This document shows, one piece after another, positions 12,201 through 24,345 of a stretch of 64,000 nucleotides of DNA (the stretch's first letter is position 1; every line of letters starts with the position of its first letter). Both the position numbers and the translations under genes were made by a program. Under the pieces are notes generated by a model. That model was given only the letters and a program-made list of their open reading frames with translations, did not search any database and was not told the DNA's origin. The stretch comes from Acanthochromis polyacanthus. Taxonomy: Eukaryota > Chordata > Actinopteri > Pomacentridae. The stretch covers positions 13,953,015 through 14,017,014 of the forward strand of contig NC_067118.1 in the NCBI RefSeq assembly GCF_021347895.1, read 5' to 3'.

Positions 12201-15200
12201 TTCTAGTTTTATTTAAACATCCATAAAGCAGAGCTCCTCCATCAGACGATAAAACTCTTCTAGTTTTATTTAAACATCCATAAAGCAGAGCTCCTCCATC
12301 AGACGATAAAACTCTTCTGGTTTTATTTAAACATCCATAAAGCAGAGCTCCTCCATCAGACGATAAAACTCTTCTAGTTTTATTTAAACATCCATAAAGC
12401 AGAGCTCCTCCATCAGACGATAAAACTCTTCTGGTTTTATTTAAACATCCATAAAGCAGAGCTCCTCCATCAGACGATAAAACTCTTCTGGTTTTATTTA
12501 AACATCCATAAAGCAGAGCTCCTCCATCAGACGATAAAACTCTTCTAGTTTTATTTAAACATCCATAAAGCAGAGCTCCTCCATCAGACGGTAAAACTCT
12601 TCTAGTTTTATTTAAACATCCATAAAGCAGAGCTCCTCCATCAGACGGTAAAACTCTTCTGGTTTTATTTAAACATCCTTAAAGCAGAGCTCCTCCATCA
12701 GACGGTAAAACTCTTCTAGTTTTATTTAAACATCCATAAAGCAGAGCTCCTCCATCAGACGGTAAAACTCTTCTAGTTTTATTTAAACATCCATAAAGCA
12801 GAGCTCCTCCATCAGACGATAAAACTCTTCTAGTTTTATTTAAACATCCATAAAGCAGAGCTCCTCCATCAGACGGTAAAACTCTTCTAGTTTTATTTAA
12901 ACATCCATAAAGCAGAGCTCCTCCATCAGACGGTAAAACTCTTCTAGTTTTATTTAAACATCCTTAAAGCAGAGCTCCTCCATCAGACGGTAAAACTCTT
13001 CTAGTTTTATTTAAACATCCATAAAGCAGAGCTCCTCCATCAGACGGTAAAACTCTTCTAGTTTTATTTAAACATCCATAAAGCAGAGCTCCTCCATCAG
13101 ACGGTAAAACTCTTCTAGTTTTATTTAAACATCCATAAAGCAGAGCTCCTCCATCAGACGGTAAAACTCTTCTGGTTTTATTTAAACATCCATAAAGCAG
13201 AGCTCCTCCATCAGACGGTAAAACTCTTCTAGTTTTATTTAAACATCCATAAAGCAGAGCTCCTCCATCAGACGGTAAAACTCTTCTAGTTTTATTTAAA
13301 CATCCATAAAGCAGAGCTCCTCCATCAGACGGTAAAACTCTTCTCCTGGTTTTATTTAAGTCACACATGTAGGACTCACAGAATGTCCTTTAAACTTCTT
13401 GTCAGATTTCACCTACAGACTGCAGCTTTAATCCTCCTGTTGTCTTCATTTATGGGCACCAAAAATGTTGTTTCCTTCAGTCAAAAAATCCCCAAAGTTC
13501 TGAAAATTTGCAAAACCTTCAGGAATAAAATTCCAATAATTCCTTAAAAGTTTCATTTTAAAAAATTCCCCAAATTTGGCAAGAAAATTCTTGTAAATAT
13601 ATTCAAAAAAAGGGTAAAAATCTTCCAAAAAATCCTACATATACCTAAAGTGATTCCATAAATATCAGTAAAACTTCTGATATTTTCTTTAAGAACATTC
13701 ACATAAAAATCAACCAAAATCCAGTGACATTTGCTGGATTTTTTTATTTTTGTTTTTTTATTTTTCCACCAAAAACTGTAAGAATTTCCCAGAAATGTTA
13801 AATGAAAATGTGGACATCAGAAGTTTCACTGAAAATATTTTCCCCACATTTTCAAACTTTAAAACGGTTCGGTTTGACCTGCAGGACATGAAGGTTAGAG
13901 TTTACCATCTACTGACCCGTAAAGCCTTTTCTCATGTCCACCAGCAGTACAGGGTGTTAGCGTTTGGTTCACTCTGCTGGATATGAACCAGCATTCTGTT
14001 TGAGCTTCTATGACTGGTCAGTACATAAAAAGTGATGGTAAAAATGGACATGCACTGGATTGTTGGTTAACAGGCTGGAGAAGCCGTCAGAATGCCAGGC
14101 CCTGTGTCTGAACAGGCTTTAGGCTTTAATCCATCAGTAAAGTGATGCTAACTGGTCTCTGTGTTCAGATCTAACAGGAAGCCTCTGGTGACTCCTGCCA
14201 GAAGTGTTCTGGATTCTTCTGTGATGATGGGAACGACTCCTCTGATCACCCCACGCTTCGACCCGAGGTGAGGATTGTACAGCCTGCTGCCGCCTAAAAA
14301 GTCCAGCTTCTACCTGTACAGTCTCATTCCTGTATGTCTGGGCTGATCTGATCTGGACGACTGGAATGAAAAACTCAGCCTAGTTTTAGTGACCGTAAGC
14401 TTCTGAATCTGTGTTTTGTCTTTAATGTTTCATTCTGAGGTCACTTTAACCAGAACGCTGTCATTTACTGACTGATTCTGTAGAACCTCAGACCCATCAG
14501 TGCTCCATCTGTTCCTTCAGAGCTCGTCTTAAAGCTGCTTTTCTTTCATGGATCTGCTGCTGACATCTGTATCTGAGTGTTCCTCTCTGTACCGCTGCAT
14601 CTGCTTCATCTCAGCCTGTTTGTCCTCAGGCTTCCTAAAACTCCTGCAGTCAGAGTTCCCCGTCACAAAGAGAGAGTGTACAGCATCTCGGTGAACGGTT
14701 CTCCCATCGCAGCCGGAGACGACGACATCGTCATCAACGTTCCCGTCGGTAACGGAGAGGTGAGCGACAGACCGACGTTTAAAGAGGAAAATAAAAAGCT
14801 CAGTGTCAGCCTGATGAAGGTTCACTTTGAATCATTCTTACTGAAATGTTCTAATTAAGGACGGCTGTAGAAAAGCTTTCATTCACTTCAGAATGTTATT
14901 AAGGTTCACAGAAACACTTTGACCTTTAAACAGGATGTTTATTGAAACGTCTGGATCCATGTCTGGTACAATGATCTGCTGCACCTCATCATCTTTATTC
15001 CTGTCAGCTGGTTTAAACCAATCAGAGTCATCGGGGGCGGAGCTAAGCCCAGGATACAGTGATGTGGGTTTTCTCTTGGAGAAGTGGATTTAACAGTGAA
15101 ATGCAGATTGCAGATGGCGTCATAATAATAATGATAGATAAAAAATTCCAAGGAGCTGTGAACCAGTGATCCATGTTTCTACTAAAGTCCAGTCTGTGGT

Positions 15201-16369
15201 CCACATTTCTCTGCTGAGGCTCTAACATCAATAGAATGTGATGGTTGAAGACATTATTCTAGTTTTTTACATGAAACCAGCAGATAATGTCCTAAACTTT
15301 GTCCAAAGTGACTTAAAATCTGCCCAGAATAACCTGAAACTTGTCCAGAATGACTAAAAGTTGTCCAGAATGACCATAATAAATCCTCTGTGGGCCTTTA
15401 AAGTCCTCCATCCAGGCTGGAGTCGTGTCTTCATGAGATGTTCTGGTTCCATCCAGACTGTGTTTTCATGTGTTTGTGCTGAGATGTGACTTCAGTCTGT
15501 AATTAATGAGCTTGTGAGTGTTTAATGGTCTGATTGAGGCTTATAGAGCAGCTCATTAACCAACCACTGTCCTCTGCCTCTGATCAGAGCATCCAGCTGC
15601 TGGCCAGTCACATGGACTCAGTAGACCTGTCTCTGCTGGACGAAACGGCTCTGAGGAGCATCCGACTGCTGCAGGTCATCCATCCATCATCATCCATCCA
15701 TCCATCATACATCCATCATTCATCCATCCATCATCCATACATCCATCATCATCCATCCATCCATCCATCATATATCCATCATACATCATCACACATTCAT
15801 CCATCATACATCCATCATACATCCATCATCATCCATCCATCTATCATCATACATCCATCATTCATCCATCCATCATCCATACATCCATCATCATCCATCC
15901 ATCCATCCATCCATCATACATCCATCATTCATACATCCATCATCCATCCATCATCCATCCATCATCCATCCATCCATCATACATCCATCATACATCATCA
16001 CACATTCATCCATCATACATCCATCATACATCCATCATCATCCATCCATCATCCATACATCCATCATCATCCATCCATCCATCATACATCCATCATACAT
16101 CATCACACATTCATCCATCATCCATCCATACATCCATCATACATCATCCATCCATCCATCTGTCATCCATCCATCCATCCATCATCCATCCATACATCAT
16201 CCATACATCCATCATACATCATCCATCCATCCATCATCCATCCATCCATCATCCATCTGTTCTGCTGCAGGCTTTATTCCTTCAGTGTGAAATGTTTTCT
16301 GTTTCTCATCATGTTTTATTTTCCTCCTGACAGAATCGCCTTACCTCCCTGTGTGGGACGTCACACTGA
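299..16369 (+). CDS. cdca8: borealin (cell division cycle associated 8), 5'-partial, nine exons
   Basis: Borealin is a chromosomal passenger complex subunit that with survivin and INCENP targets Aurora B to centromeres and midzone. Exons read: 299-427, 2168-2208, 2287-2359, 2438-2505, 3130-3212, 14178-14267, 14630-14759, 15588-15674, 16334-16369 (stop TGA 16367-16369). All introns are GT-AG and phases join without a break, giving 244 codons; about 30 N-terminal residues are missing to the left (human protein 280 aa). The first exon carries the INCENP/survivin-binding helix ([27 protein letters not shown]). Exon 6 has [11 protein letters not shown]. Exon 7 has [13 protein letters not shown] and NVPVGNGE, as in vertebrate borealins. 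Exons 8-9 give the C-terminal dimerisation segment, ending [11 protein letters not shown]. Intron 5 holds a 10-kb minisatellite and intron 8 a microsatellite. It could instead be the paralogue borealin-2 (cdca9). Family assignment is confident; the paralogue is less so. Confidence 0.93.
906..1478 (-). mobile_element. non-autonomous DNA transposon carrying a RecQ-helicase N-terminal fragment
   Basis: The termini TAGCCTAGCCGCGCTAGAC (left) and GTCTAGCGTGGCTAGGCTA (right) are near-perfect inverted repeats. A 9-bp target duplication ATGGGATGT flanks them at 897-905 and 1479-1487. The minus strand at 1267-1061 encodes about 68 aa resembling the start of a RecQ-type superfamily 2 helicase: [11 protein letters not shown] (Q-motif area), then the Walker A segment [14 protein letters not shown], and it stops soon after GLSHNPP. 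I infer an internally deleted derivative of a larger helicase-encoding transposon inserted in a borealin intron. The 9-bp duplication fits Mutator-like or related superfamilies; I cannot assign it. Confidence 0.72.
1500..1985 (-). repeat. dispersed repeat with 21/42-bp degenerate tandem array (T-rich on plus)
   Basis: A module with ACTCTGATCATTGATAAAG (from about 1509) is followed by a T-rich array. About 1690-1975 repeats a unit of about 42 bp, containing GATTTTGATCCTTTTTGTG and ATCATTTTGGTACTTTTTGG. This is the reverse complement of the A-rich CACCACAAAAAGACACAAAA family seen at 21.1, 48.1, 49.3, 58.0, 61.7 and 63.7 kb. It lies wholly within a borealin intron. Confidence 0.75.
2521..3021. 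mobile_element. MITE-like foldback DNA element in borealin intron 4
   Basis: The element starts CAGCCCGATCTCACGAGGAT and ends with the reverse complement of the same sequence. The inverted repeats run about 90-100 bp each side. A 7-bp direct duplication ACATTTC flanks it at 2514-2520 and 3022-3028. It is 501 bp with no coding capacity, lying between exons 4 and 5. The superfamily is undetermined; a 7-8 bp duplication would allow P-like or hAT-like elements. Confidence 0.8.
3190..13359 (+). repeat. 57-bp minisatellite, about 178 units, derived from borealin exon 5 end plus 5' splice site
   Basis: The unit is 57 bp: intronic GTAAAACTCTTCTAGTTTTA, then TTTAAACATCC(A/T)TAAAGC, then exon-like AGAGCTCCTCCATCAGACG. 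The last 23 or so bases match the true end of borealin exon 5 (AGCGCCCCCATCAGACG at 3196-3212), and the first bases match the true intron start. The array is therefore a serial duplication of an exon-intron junction. Unit variants are A/T in the CATCCWTAAAG stretch, CTAG/CTGG, a 60-bp form with TTCTCCTGG, and GACGGTAAAA versus GACGATAAAA. The GA form destroys the GT donor. The final unit breaks off near 13359. A 19-codon minus-strand reading frame inside it is a by-product of the repeat. Confidence 0.96.
13360..14177 (+). other. remaining intron 5 of borealin, no gene
   Basis: This is AT-rich unique sequence with loosely repeated AAATTCC and AAAATTTCC motifs between 13440 and 13860. It ends at the exon 6 acceptor ATCTAACAG (14169-14177). 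Short open frames on both strands show no recognisable family and are treated as chance. Confidence 0.6.
14760..15587 (+). other. borealin intron 7 with dispersed-repeat fragments
   Basis: The part at about 15160-15240 (CCATGTTTCTACTAAAGTCC, then GTGGTCCACATTTCTC and GAGGCTCTAACATCA) is a short diverged copy of the dispersed repeat also found at 16.7-17.5 kb and 32.8-36.8 kb. A block near 14930-15075 (GGTTTAAACCAATCAGAG, GGGGGCGGAGCTAAGCCC) looks like another transposon relic. No coding sequence besides the flanking exons. Confidence 0.55.
15676..16262 (+). repeat. CATC/ATCC microsatellite filling borealin intron 8
   Basis: This is a compound tetranucleotide/heptanucleotide array of CATCCATC, ATACATCC and ATTCATCC blocks. 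It starts immediately after the exon 8 donor G: the intron begins GTCATCCATCC. Being stop-poor, it produces a long His-Pro-Ser-Ile frame that is not a gene. Longer blocks such as ATCATACATCATCACACATT recur, pointing to segmental slippage as well as simple slippage. Confidence 0.93.
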
Positions 16370-16689
16370 CCCGACCATCCGTCTCTACAGGACTCGTCTT
16401 TATTTTTTAGAAGAAAGCAGGATTAAAATCTCTGAACGTGATCCAGGACTTTTCCTTTCACCTGGTAGATGTTTAAATGTTGCTCAGAGTGAGTTATTCG
16501 TTTCACTTATCTACCTTTATATCCCTTCCTTTTATTTTGATGGGTATTTTCATTACTTTAGGTTGAATCCTTGGAAGAAGTCTGTCTTGTTTATTTCAGT
16601 CTTTTATTTCTGGCCAGTCAGATTTCTAAGGTCTGGATTTTATTTGTCCAAGAAGCTTCGTGACTGTTTAATGTCAAACTGAAACGTGT

Positions 16690-17490
16690 TTAAAGTTTTA
16701 TCTTCATTCTTTGTTTTTGAAGTTATGCTTCAATCTGATTTAGTTTTTTTCTGGATGATGTCCTGCATGTTTCTATAAACCGGCTTATTGTTATTGGTGA
16801 AAATACAGACTGCATGTACATATTTCCTCTTTCTGTCTATAAAACTGATCAAACATTTGGAAACAGATGAGATGTTCTGTCTTATTTCAGATCTTTAATC
16901 TTCTTCTCTAAAGGTTCAGTATCTCCAGAAATAAACCTCCAGCAGCCATGAAACGTGGTGAGGACTCAGGCAGAATCAGAGCAGAATGATCCGGTGGAGG
17001 ACACATTTTTAATGATTGGACCTGGAAAATGGAAAAAAAGTGCAAAACTTTCAAATTAACGTGGTCTAATATCTCCATAAAGTTCCTGCTAGTGTTTATT
17101 TCTATGGATGGATCCATATTTCCACTAAAATCCAGTCTTTGGTCCACATTTCTCCAACTGTTGAGGCTCTGACATCAGTAGAATCTGATGGGTTACAGTT
17201 TGACCAGACAAGGTTCCAGTTTTTAGATGTTTAGACTAAATGTTGATGTGGACTCATTGGTAGGAACCAGAACCTGGAGTTCAGAGGTCTAGATGTTCAC
17301 AGAGGTCTACATGTTGGTGGTAGATGCCCAGGCCTACAAGCTGGTTCATGTTGTCTTCATGGTGAACTTTAACAACACGAGGCTGATTTTGTCTTTAGAA
17401 ATGTTCTCATCCAGACACAGGAGATGTTTCTGGAGAAACATCATTCCAGGTGTGATAACAGCAAGACCAGTGAAGTAGTGATGTGCTAAG
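16690..17490 (+). repeat. dispersed repeat, copy with unexpanded GGTCTAGATGTTC seed
   Basis: It aligns by eye over its length with 32.8-33.2 kb plus 36.5-36.8 kb. Shared blocks include CATGTTTCTATAAACC, TCCATAAAGTTCCTG, GTTTTTAGATGTTTAGACTA and GAACCAGAACCTGGAGTTC. At 17279-17315 it has only about two copies of the 18-bp GTTCAtAGAGGTCTAGAT motif, which is amplified about 183-fold in the other copy. No transposon coding capacity was recognised. Confidence 0.75.
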
Positions 17491-19200
17491 AGGAGCAAAG
17501 GAGTCATTCTGATTCAGGTTTCATTTATTTTCAGAAAGCAAAATCTCCAAAGTATTTTCAGTGTCTCGGTTGGTCTTCATGTCCAGTTTGTTGTGTCTCC
17601 TCCTAACATCTGGAGCTGGACGGAGACAGAACAGGAAGTGTTGAATCCATCCACCTGCTGTCATTAACGGAGGTTTAAGTACATGTTATGGTCATGTTGT
17701 AGTAAAACTTACATTTACTGGAGTACTGTTGTGGAAAGGTTGTATCTTTGCATGGTGACCAGTAGGTGGCAGCATTTCACTGCAGATATTTTGGTCAATC
17801 AGGAGTCTGAGCATCTCGTTTCTTTCACTGTAAAATAGAAAAATAAGATTTTTACGCTTGATTGAACCTTAAATTCAGTTTTTAATGTATGTTGAGCTTC
17901 ATTCACTATTAGAGGACAAAGTCTGCTTCATGTTGGGATGCATCGCTCTGCTAGAACACCGATGACAGCTTCAGAAGTTTATTAGTTTTATAACAAAGCT
18001 GTAGTTGTTTTTATCAGAACTTCCTCTTGACCTTCCCTGACTTTCCCGCTCAGAGGGATGTCAGCGGGTCACATGACGTTCTGTTGGCGGGAGCTTTCTG
18101 CTGCTGGCACCAGAACCTTCCCCCCGACCTTCTGGGACGTCACAATGCTGCCAATTAGCAGCTCGTTAGGCTTCGTTAGTCCTGATGAGCTCGTTAGGGT
18201 TCCACCTGGGACGGTGAGCGGGTTGGGCCGGGTCTCACCTTGGGCCCCGACAGACGAGCCACTCTCTGTTTTCCCGCCGGATTCTCATGCATCATATGCT
18301 CCAGAGCCCCGGGGTCGGACCCGGTGCCCCCTGCTGGACCCCGGCGCCCCCTACTGGACCCGGGCCTCGGTCCGTCCGTCTGCAGCCGTCCTCAGTGCTT
18401 CATCATCTGAGCTGAAATCTAAACTCTGCATCGCTGCCATGGACAGATGTGGTCGGCGGTGCGTGAGGTTCATCCCTCGTTAGCGGAGCCGCCACACCTG
18501 CTCTACATATCACAAGTTTCCTGGTTTCACCTCTGAACGGATCGGATCCTCTTTATTCTCCAGGTGGGTGGAAGATTGCCACTGTGCACGGATGGTTGGT
18601 TTGCAGTAAGCGTGCAGGCAGCAGCGCGCTGACAGGTGCGGTATGGATGGGGCGGATTTTGAGGTCACAGAGCAACATGCCGACATAAATCATCCTCAGA
18701 GATGTTCAGGATGAGCGACTGGAGGCTGAGATGGTGCAGAGAGATGGAGCTAGCTCTGTTAGCGGCTCTGCAGCTCCACATTCACCTGAGAAGCTTCAGA
18801 TCCACAGCGAGGAAGGAGGATATCTGGAACAAATGTTTCTGTAACAAACTGACGGGATCTTTCCAGAACTGGTTAGAAAATGAGCCTTCTCTTTTCCAGT
18901 TTTCTGCTCCATATTGATCAATAATAGGTATTGATTGTCTCATTTTATTCCATGTTTCTGTGTTGTTGCTAACCCTACTCTAATCCATGCTAATGTGATC
19001 TTTTTCTCAGCAGTAGAAGCTAGATATTTAGCTAGCTGTTACTGCTGACCACTGATGGAAAACAGTCCAAAGAATGAGTCTGATCCTGATAATATGAGGT
19101 AGAGAGAGACGTTCAATCAAGGCTGACAATGGATGAAAAGATGGAAAATAGAAGAGAGGACATAGCTTTGATCTACACATTCTGTAGGAACACTGATGGA
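17491..19200. other. gene-less stretch with a GC-rich island near 18.05-18.48 kb
   Basis: No gene recognised. About 18040-18490 is clearly richer in G+C and CpG than its surroundings and holds a 141-codon open frame (18058-18483) of low-complexity Pro/Ser/Arg composition without a known domain; I regard it as chance. The island could be a promoter or a relic of one. The rest is ordinary AT-rich sequence. Confidence 0.4.
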
Positions 19201-19202
19201 GG

Positions 19203-19312
19203 ATGGAAACGACAAAAACAAGACAGAAAATGACAAAAAACGAGACAGAAAACAACAAAAATGAGACAGAAAACAACAAAAACAAGACAGAAAACAACAA
19301 AAACAAGACAAA
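19203..19312 (+). repeat. short A-rich tandem repeat (about 21 bp unit)
   Basis: Four to five imperfect copies of GACAGAAAACAACAAAAA(C/T)(A/G)A are seen. The minus strand reads as a Phe/Leu/Ser-rich frame only because of the repeat. Confidence 0.7.
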
Positions 19313-19739
19313 ACGTCATCACCAGGTTGTGCTAACATGTTGTGGGACACGTTCCATGATTAATAATTATTATTTAAAATATTATGTTGATTAAAAATGT
19401 TCCCACAATAACAGAGACACGAATTAAAAAAAACCCATAAAAGTAGATTTAAATTAGATTCTAACTGTTTTATCAGAGATCCAGTTTGGTCATCAGGGGG
19501 ACAAGAGAAAAACTCCAGACTTATTTGGTATTTAAAACATTTTAAACATTCTTCTCTCCCAGTTTTATAGATTCTGTCTCAGGACAACATTGACACAGCA
19601 GCAGCAGCTCTGTGATCATGATCAGAGTTTTGTTCACAGCTTTTTCTAAATGAACAATAAAGCGATCAGAGCTGCTTTGTTCTTCCTTAATGTTCCATAA
19701 ATGTGTTCTGTTGTTGCTCCGTTAGCGCCCCCCTCCATC

Positions 19740-20290
19740 TCTGTGGGTCTGGTTCTGTTCTGAGGATCCGTCATCATTAACATGTCTGACACGTGGCTGA
19801 TCCTCCACAAAGCTCTTCCTCCCTGAACTGCTGGAGCTGCTGCTTAATTGAGCCTCCAGAACCGGGGAAACTGCCAGATTTCCTGCCAAGACGAATGAAC
19901 CTGGCAGAGGAGTGTTCTCCCAGCGAAATTAATCCTCTGGTGCGTCGAGGCCTCCTGTAAATCCCATCCGTCAAGCGTCCCGCTAATCGATTTATTCAGG
20001 TTTCCACACCTCCGCCTGCAGCAGCCAGCCAGGGGTCGGCAGCAGCACCGCCAAGTTCGTCTGTCAGCACAAAGAAAGGAGGAGGCGTTGTTGGGCTGGC
20101 CTGGTGATGGAGAGCTGAGAGGACCGGAGCTGAAGTGGCAGACGGGTGGAAGAGGTAAATGGGACCTAACAGCCCACCGTGATGGATTCATCTGGGGGCA
20201 GCAGGGTCCTGATGGAGCTCTGATGAAGCTCCTCCATCGCCTCCACGCTGGGCGGGGTGGAGGCAACATCTGCTGCCCAAAAAAATCACT
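19740..20290. promoter_or_regulatory. candidate conserved non-coding element
   Basis: Unique, balanced-composition sequence with clusters of homeodomain-type cores and inverted purine/pyrimidine blocks: CTTAATTGAGCCTCC, GCGAAATTAATCC, CGCTAATCGATTTATTC. It has no sustained coding frame or repeat signature. I infer a possible enhancer from texture only; conservation was not tested. Confidence 0.3.
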
Positions 20291-20423
20291 GGAAATGACT
20301 ACAGGACACTCCGAGGAGTTAATGCTGTTAGCTGAGGCAAAGCTCAGGTCTAGTTGTCTTTTAGTGGCTCTGAAATTCAGATTTTAATGTTTTCTGGATG
20401 CAAAAACGGCAAATCAACATTAA

Positions 20424-21011
20424 AGGGGAACTTTCGTTTTTTCAACCTGGGGTCTGTTTTCATGTCATTTCATACATGTGAGTGATGGAGAAATGAATTT
20501 TCAACATAGCTCCAGTATTTAGCCAGGCAGGCAGCTTAGCAGCTCAGCTAGCAGCTCAACTAGCAGCTCAGCTAGCGAAAAGTATGGGGCAGCTGGCCCC
20601 CCCGCGTCAAAGTCCGCCCTAACGTGCTTTTTTCCCCACACTGACCGGCTCAGATAGTCTCAACGAGTGTCCCACAACATACTAGAGATGAGAAGTGAAC
20701 GAAAACCTCCACATTACCTGGTGATCGCTCTTTGTTGTGGTCTGTATCCAAATCTCAGGACGCTAGAAAGCAAATCTCGTTCTGAAATCGTGCGATAGCT
20801 TGCGCCAAAACCGTTTTTTTGGCGTGAGCTCTCGCGCGATTTTGGAACAAGTTGCCCCATACTTTTCTCTAGCTGAGCTGCTAGCTGAGCTGCTAAGCTG
20901 CCTGCCTGGCTAAATACTGGAGCTATGTCAAAAATTCATTTCTCCATCACTCACATGTATGAAATGACATGAAAACAGACCCCAGGTTGAAAAAAAAAAC
21001 AAAGTTCCCTT
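20424..21011. mobile_element. foldback TTAA-flanked MITE (Kolobok/piggyBac-like)
   Basis: It starts AGGGGAACTTTCG and ends as the reverse complement of a near-identical sequence. Arms of about 170 bp pair almost perfectly: ACCTGGGGTCTGTTTTCATG, GCCAGGCAGGCAGCTTAGC and the CAGCTCAGCTAG repeats appear inverted at both sides. TTAA occurs at 20420-20423 and again at 21012-21015, as expected for a 4-bp target duplication. It is 588 bp without coding capacity. Inside the arms AGCTAGCAGCTCA is itself tandemly repeated. Confidence 0.8.
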
Positions 21012-21079
21012 TTAAACCTGTTCTCTGATTCAAGAACATTCTCACATTTATTCAAAATCAACCAAATCCCCTCAGAATC

Positions 21080-21785
21080 ATGTGGTTTTTCATCCCCAGT
21101 AACTTTATCAATGATCAGAGTTCTACCTTCATATGGGGAATATTTCCAGAGTTCCATAGAGGTGGGTTCAGATTTATCACTTTTTAATGGACTTTTTCCA
21201 TCAAAAATGAACAGAAAACACATTTAGTCTTTAGACTGTGACACCAGGAGTGGATGAAGAATTAATCTGGTCTGTAAATGAATCATATCTAATGTGACAG
21301 AAAACATCTCCAAAATGATGAAAAAAGACCAGAATGCCACCCCAAAGACTCAAAATCCCCACAAAAACATCAAAACTAATACAAAATTGCCCCAAATCAC
21401 CACAATAATATGTGATTATACCACAGACAGACACAAAGTGCTGCAAAAAGACACAAATCACCAAAAAGGGCCAAAATTACCACAAAAATAGGTAAACACA
21501 CCACAGAAAATGCAGAATTACCACAAGAGATGAATATATAACAAAAATCAACACTAAAAGAAGCAAAATTACCTAAAATCCCAAACAAACACTCAAAATC
21601 AACACGAGAGGTGAATGTACCACAAAAACACTCAAAATCTCCTGTAAAAGTTCCAATATTATCGCAAAAACACTGAAATCACCATTTTTAAGACACAAAA
21701 TCACTGCAAAATAATGCAAAATCACAACATTAAGGATCAGTATTGACTCAGGAAGAGGTAGAGTCACTTTTACATCCATCCAGGT
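21080..21785 (+). repeat. dispersed repeat with 21-bp A-rich degenerate array
   Basis: Three modules are seen in order: CCCCAGTAACTTTATCAATG and CAGAGTTCTACCTTCAT (about 21096-21135); CCATAGAGGTGGGTTCAGAT through TTTTTAATGGACTTTTTCC (about 21154-21200); then a degenerate array of ACAAAATCACCACAAAAA-type units (about 21295-21770). The same modules recur at 1.5, 50.1, 50.7, 58.5 and 61.5 kb. Confidence 0.75.
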
Positions 21786-22188
21786 GTCACAGTCTAAACA
21801 CTAATCTGGTTTTTGTGAACTTTAAGCATCAATATAAGTGGAAAGGTCTTATTTTGACCAACATTTGATACCAGGATGATCTCCTACACAATAGTCAGTC
21901 TGTAGAAATCCCTTTGACTGATTCTCCATGAAATAATCCAGGTGTTCAAACCAAGCAAAAGGAAGCTCAAGCTGAAGGTGACAGCAGAGACTCAGGTGGA
22001 GATGAAGCTCTGAAACAAGTGAAGTGGAAGCAGAGGAACTGAAAGAACCTGATGTGTCTGTGTTCCAGGTTCTATCAGCTGGAGAAAGACGTCTGAAATC
22101 ATCCATCCATGAACTATACCTGTTTTATCCAGTACAGCGCTCCAACAGTCCTCTCCCATCATGTCTGAGTTCTGAAGAAGGTGTCAGT
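21786..22188. other. no recognised feature
   Basis: Ordinary sequence between a dispersed repeat and a Tc1 element. Short open frames on both strands show no family resemblance. Confidence 0.5.
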
Positions 22189-22555
22189 TACAGTTGTGTT
22201 CAAAATTATTCAACCCCCACAGTAGATAAATGTTTTTGCAAGTTTGACATTTATTCTTCATCTTGTTTATAGTCACATTAAATAATGACACGTCAAATAG
22301 ACAAATACAACTGAAATTACAACAAAAATGTTTGTAATATACCAATTAATGGCCTTTCTGTGATTACCTCATTGACAAAATTATTCAACCCCCCTAGTCC
22401 ACCACTCTTAAGAACAGAGGTTTCCATCAGGTGTTGTCAAACAGCTGATGAAAACACCTGTAGATGTGAACGGAACCCTAATGAGCAGCAATTAAGCAGA
22501 TTTAAAAGGACTGTGACACATGGCTCTTCTTGGCCGTTAATGACATCTTTGCAAC

Positions 22556-24331
<1,776 letters not shown>

Positions 24332-24345
24332 TGAACTGGAGGACG

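Noticed and set aside
3190..13359. CRISPR array
   Set aside because: Units are contiguous with no unique spacers, the host is a vertebrate, and the unit derives from a gene's exon-intron junction.
3190..13359. Centromeric-type satellite
   Set aside because: It is confined to one intron and starts exactly at the homologous exon end, so it is a local minisatellite.
12964..13368. 134-codon minus-strand frame with a 19-residue repeat
   Set aside because: Lies wholly in the 57-bp minisatellite; other parts of the array have stops in the same frame, and there is no independent coding evidence.
15534..16682. 382-codon plus-strand frame rich in His/Pro/Ser/Ile
   Set aside because: It is read-through of borealin exon 8 into the CATC microsatellite and past the last exon; the conserved splice to [11 protein letters not shown] explains the coding parts.
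18058..18483. 141-codon frame in a GC-rich patch
   Set aside because: No domain, low-complexity composition, no splice context; probably chance in GC-rich DNA.
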